Program-made: the position numbers and the translations under genes
Notes under the pieces: model-generated
Database searches by the model: none
What the model was told of the DNA's origin: nothing
The model's input: the letters and a program-made list of their open reading frames with translations, nothing else
Shown: piece after piece, positions 31,899 to 32,902 of the stretch
Numbering within the stretch: position 1 is the first letter of the stretch
How the letters are laid out: each line of letters opens with the position of its first letter
Assembly (NCBI GenBank): GCA_900316025.1
Contig: ONBJ01000014.1
Location: forward strand, 1 to 32,902
DNA length: 32,902 bases
Direction of reading: 5' to 3'
Origin: an uncultured Eubacteriales bacterium
GTDB lineage: Bacteria > Bacillota > Clostridia > Oscillospirales > Acutalibacteraceae

Positions 31899-31934
31899 TT
31901 GTTAAAAATAACATAAAAAATAAATTTTTAACAA
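31899..31934 (-). promoter_or_regulatory. Rex-like inverted half-sites upstream of hydCBA
   Basis: TTGTTAAAAAT (31899-31909) and ATTTTTAACAA (31924-31934) are an 11-bp perfect inverted repeat with a 14-base spacer. TTGTTAA is the half-site of the clostridial redox repressor Rex, though the usual site is TTGTTAA-N4-TTAACAA. Rex control of hydrogenase operons is known in Clostridia, so this is plausible but the spacing is unusual. Confidence 0.4.
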
Positions 31935-31940
31935 AAAATA

Positions 31941-31954
31941 GTTGCAACCGCAAC
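31941..31954. promoter_or_regulatory. GTTGC-N4-GCAAC palindrome 1 (candidate Crp/Fnr operator)
   Basis: GTTGCAACCGCAAC is a perfect two-fold palindrome with the 5-4-5 geometry of Crp/Fnr boxes. TTGCAA inside it can act as a -35 box for TATAAT at 31964-31969 on the plus strand (16-base spacer). The same hexamer read on the minus strand could serve the hyd operon. Confidence 0.6.
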
Positions 31955-32092
31955 AAAAAAGGCTATAATATAATATGTATGTCATGCTTTCGCAGACAGA
32001 CACAGATATTTCCGATATATGTCATTATATAACAATAAATCGGGTATAACCTTTTAATTATAGTTATTCTAACATAATTATAAAAATAAAAC

Positions 32093-32108
32093 TGTTGCAT
32101 ACGCAACA
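32093..32108 (+). promoter_or_regulatory. TGTTGC-N4-GCAACA palindrome 2 (candidate Crp/Fnr operator)
   Basis: This is the second copy of the same palindrome, with spacer ATAC. TATAAT at 32127-32132 lies downstream with no good -35 box, so the palindrome centre would be near -39 to -41 from the start of transcription, the class II activator position. This suggests positive autoregulation of the regulator gene. Confidence 0.6.
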
Positions 32109-32199
32109 AATTTAAAATATATTTATTATAATTTCTTGCAAACAAATGAAAAAGTTGGTTAATTTGCATTGACAGCCTTTCAGAACAGGACAGATGACT

Positions 32200-32859
32200 A
32201 TGAACTTGAAAAACAAAGCCCTACACAGTAAGCTTAAAGATATACAAAACTGTGAATCAAAAAAGTTTGAAAAATTCGCAAAGGGTGATACTATCCTCTC
32301 TCTCAGCAGCGGAAACGGAGTGATAGGGCTGCTCCTTGAGGGTCAGGCATGTATTGTAAATATAGACGAAAACGGTCATCAGAGCATTTCAGACTTTCTG
32401 ACATCAGGTGACAGCTTCGGAGAATATATCTTTATGCCCATCAAATCACTTGAATATATAGTCGTTGCCGACAGCTACTGCGAAGTAATGTTCGTAAACT
32501 TTGAAAACATTATGAATACCTGCCGCTATAACTGCGAAAATCATAACGAGCTTATGAAAAAAATACTTCAGTTTACCGCTCAGAGAGCAAAGCTTATGTC
32601 TATGCACGTTACACTCCTAAGTCAGAAAACGCTCAGGGGAAAGCTGCTTATGTACTTTGAATACCTAAGTGTAAAATACGGAACAAAAAACGAAGTCTTT
32701 ATTCCCACAACGTTTGAACGTTTGTCAAGTTATCTCGGTGCGGACAGGAGTGCTTTGATGAGGGAGATACGCAGAATGAATGATGACGGAATAATAAGCT
32801 CGAAAGGAAAACGTGTAATTCTGCATCAAACCCTGACGGAGAAAACAGAAAAGTTTTGA
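32200..32859 (+). CDS. Crp/Fnr-family transcriptional regulator
   Basis: This transcription factor of about 219 residues has an N-terminal cyclic-nucleotide-binding-like beta barrel (about 25-110, with GVIGLLLEGQACI and FLTSGDSFGEYIF), a dimerisation helix (about 118-140), and a winged helix-turn-helix (about 170-205; TTFERLSSYLGADRSALMREIRRMNDDGII). Cysteines are scattered and do not form the N-terminal FNR iron-sulfur pattern, so the effector is unknown. ATG 32200 has AGGA nine bases upstream and is preferred over ATG 32194 with only three. It is divergent from hydCBA, and two identical palindromes lie between them, so control of the hydrogenase and itself is inferred. A 3'-end repeat follows the stop. 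Confidence 0.86.
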   Translation: MNLKNKALHSKLKDIQNCESKKFEKFAKGDTILSLSSGNGVIGLLLEGQACIVNIDENGHQSISDFLTSGDSFGEYIFMPIKSLEYIVVADSYCEVMFVNFENIMNTCRYNCENHNELMKKILQFTAQRAKLMSMHVTLLSQKTLRGKLLMYFEYLSVKYGTKNEVFIPTTFERLSSYLGADRSALMREIRRMNDDGIISSKGKRVILHQTLTEKTEKF

Positions 32860-32902
32860 TTGAACTTTTTCAAAAGTTCACGGTTTCCAAAGGCAGAGCC
32901 TT
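32860..32902 (+). repeat. 3'-end triple-hairpin repeat, copy 4 (partial, after the Crp/Fnr gene)
   Basis: This copy begins directly after the regulator's stop codon and runs off the window. The first hairpin is GAACTTTT/AAAAGTTC (32862-32879), different from AAGCCTTT/AAAGGCTT in the other copies but fully paired. The following ACGGTTTCCAAAGGCAGAG matches copy 1. Confidence 0.75.

Noticed and set aside
31901..31913. GTTAAAAATAACA as a canonical Rex box
   Set aside because: The inner spacing is two bases shorter than TTGTTAA-N4-TTAACAA; only the wider inverted repeat is kept, at low confidence.

Overview
The window looks like chromosome of a spore-forming, anaerobic, low-GC Clostridia bacterium, most like the Ruminococcus (R. 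bromii-type) branch. The evidence is gene content: the forespore sigma factor SigG and sporulation protein YunB, a three-subunit NADH-linked [FeFe] hydrogenase, two secreted dockerin proteins carrying a starch-binding-type module, and clostridial gene order and AT-rich spacers. The species is inference; no rRNA is present.

Layout. 1-2148: metA (3' end cut by the window edge), a PAP2 phosphatase, and a 3'-end repeat. 2149-4638: ogg, two small membrane proteins, and a 630-base AT-rich spacer holding a cluster of AGTTTTCAAC sites that resembles a DnaA-box/origin region. 4639-8893 (all minus strand): sigG, an orphan MsmK/UgpC sugar-importer ATPase, a DUF4830 protein with an RsuA pseudouridine synthase, and an FlK-like thioesterase. 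9016-12014 (plus): DUF1624 membrane acyltransferase, MATE exporter, purine nucleoside phosphorylase. 12202-16991 (minus): folD, lgt, and the paired M16 proteins YfmH/YfmF. 17202-19364 (plus): Zn/Cd P-type ATPase behind an ArsR/SmtB-type operator. 19472-20738: yunB and an intergenic region with two predicted small transcripts. 20739-22160 (minus): a ThiF/MoeB-like E1 enzyme and a small alarmone synthetase gene interrupted by an in-frame amber codon. 22638-26347 (plus): tandem duplicated DUF3472-dockerin-CBM26 secreted proteins behind a perfect consensus promoter. 26413-27540: LtrA-like membrane protein. 27652-31820 (minus): hydCBA hydrogenase operon, divergent from a Crp/Fnr regulator (32200-32859).

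Two dispersed repeat families stand out. The first has four copies. Each has outer inverted repeats of about 10-15 bp around GCGATTGCAG, enclosing three consecutive hairpins whose sequences differ between copies while the pairing is kept, giving a cloverleaf or four-way-junction form. The second has four copies, each directly after a stop codon and in the sense orientation of that gene, and is built of three short hairpins that also covary. Neither family encodes a protein.

Functional links: the dockerin/CBM26 proteins, the orphan MsmK ATPase and the H2-evolving hydrogenase fit a polysaccharide-fermenting lifestyle. The hydrogenase/Crp-Fnr intergenic region carries two GTTGC-N4-GCAAC palindromes and Rex-like TTGTTAA half-sites, suggesting redox-linked control of hydrogen production.
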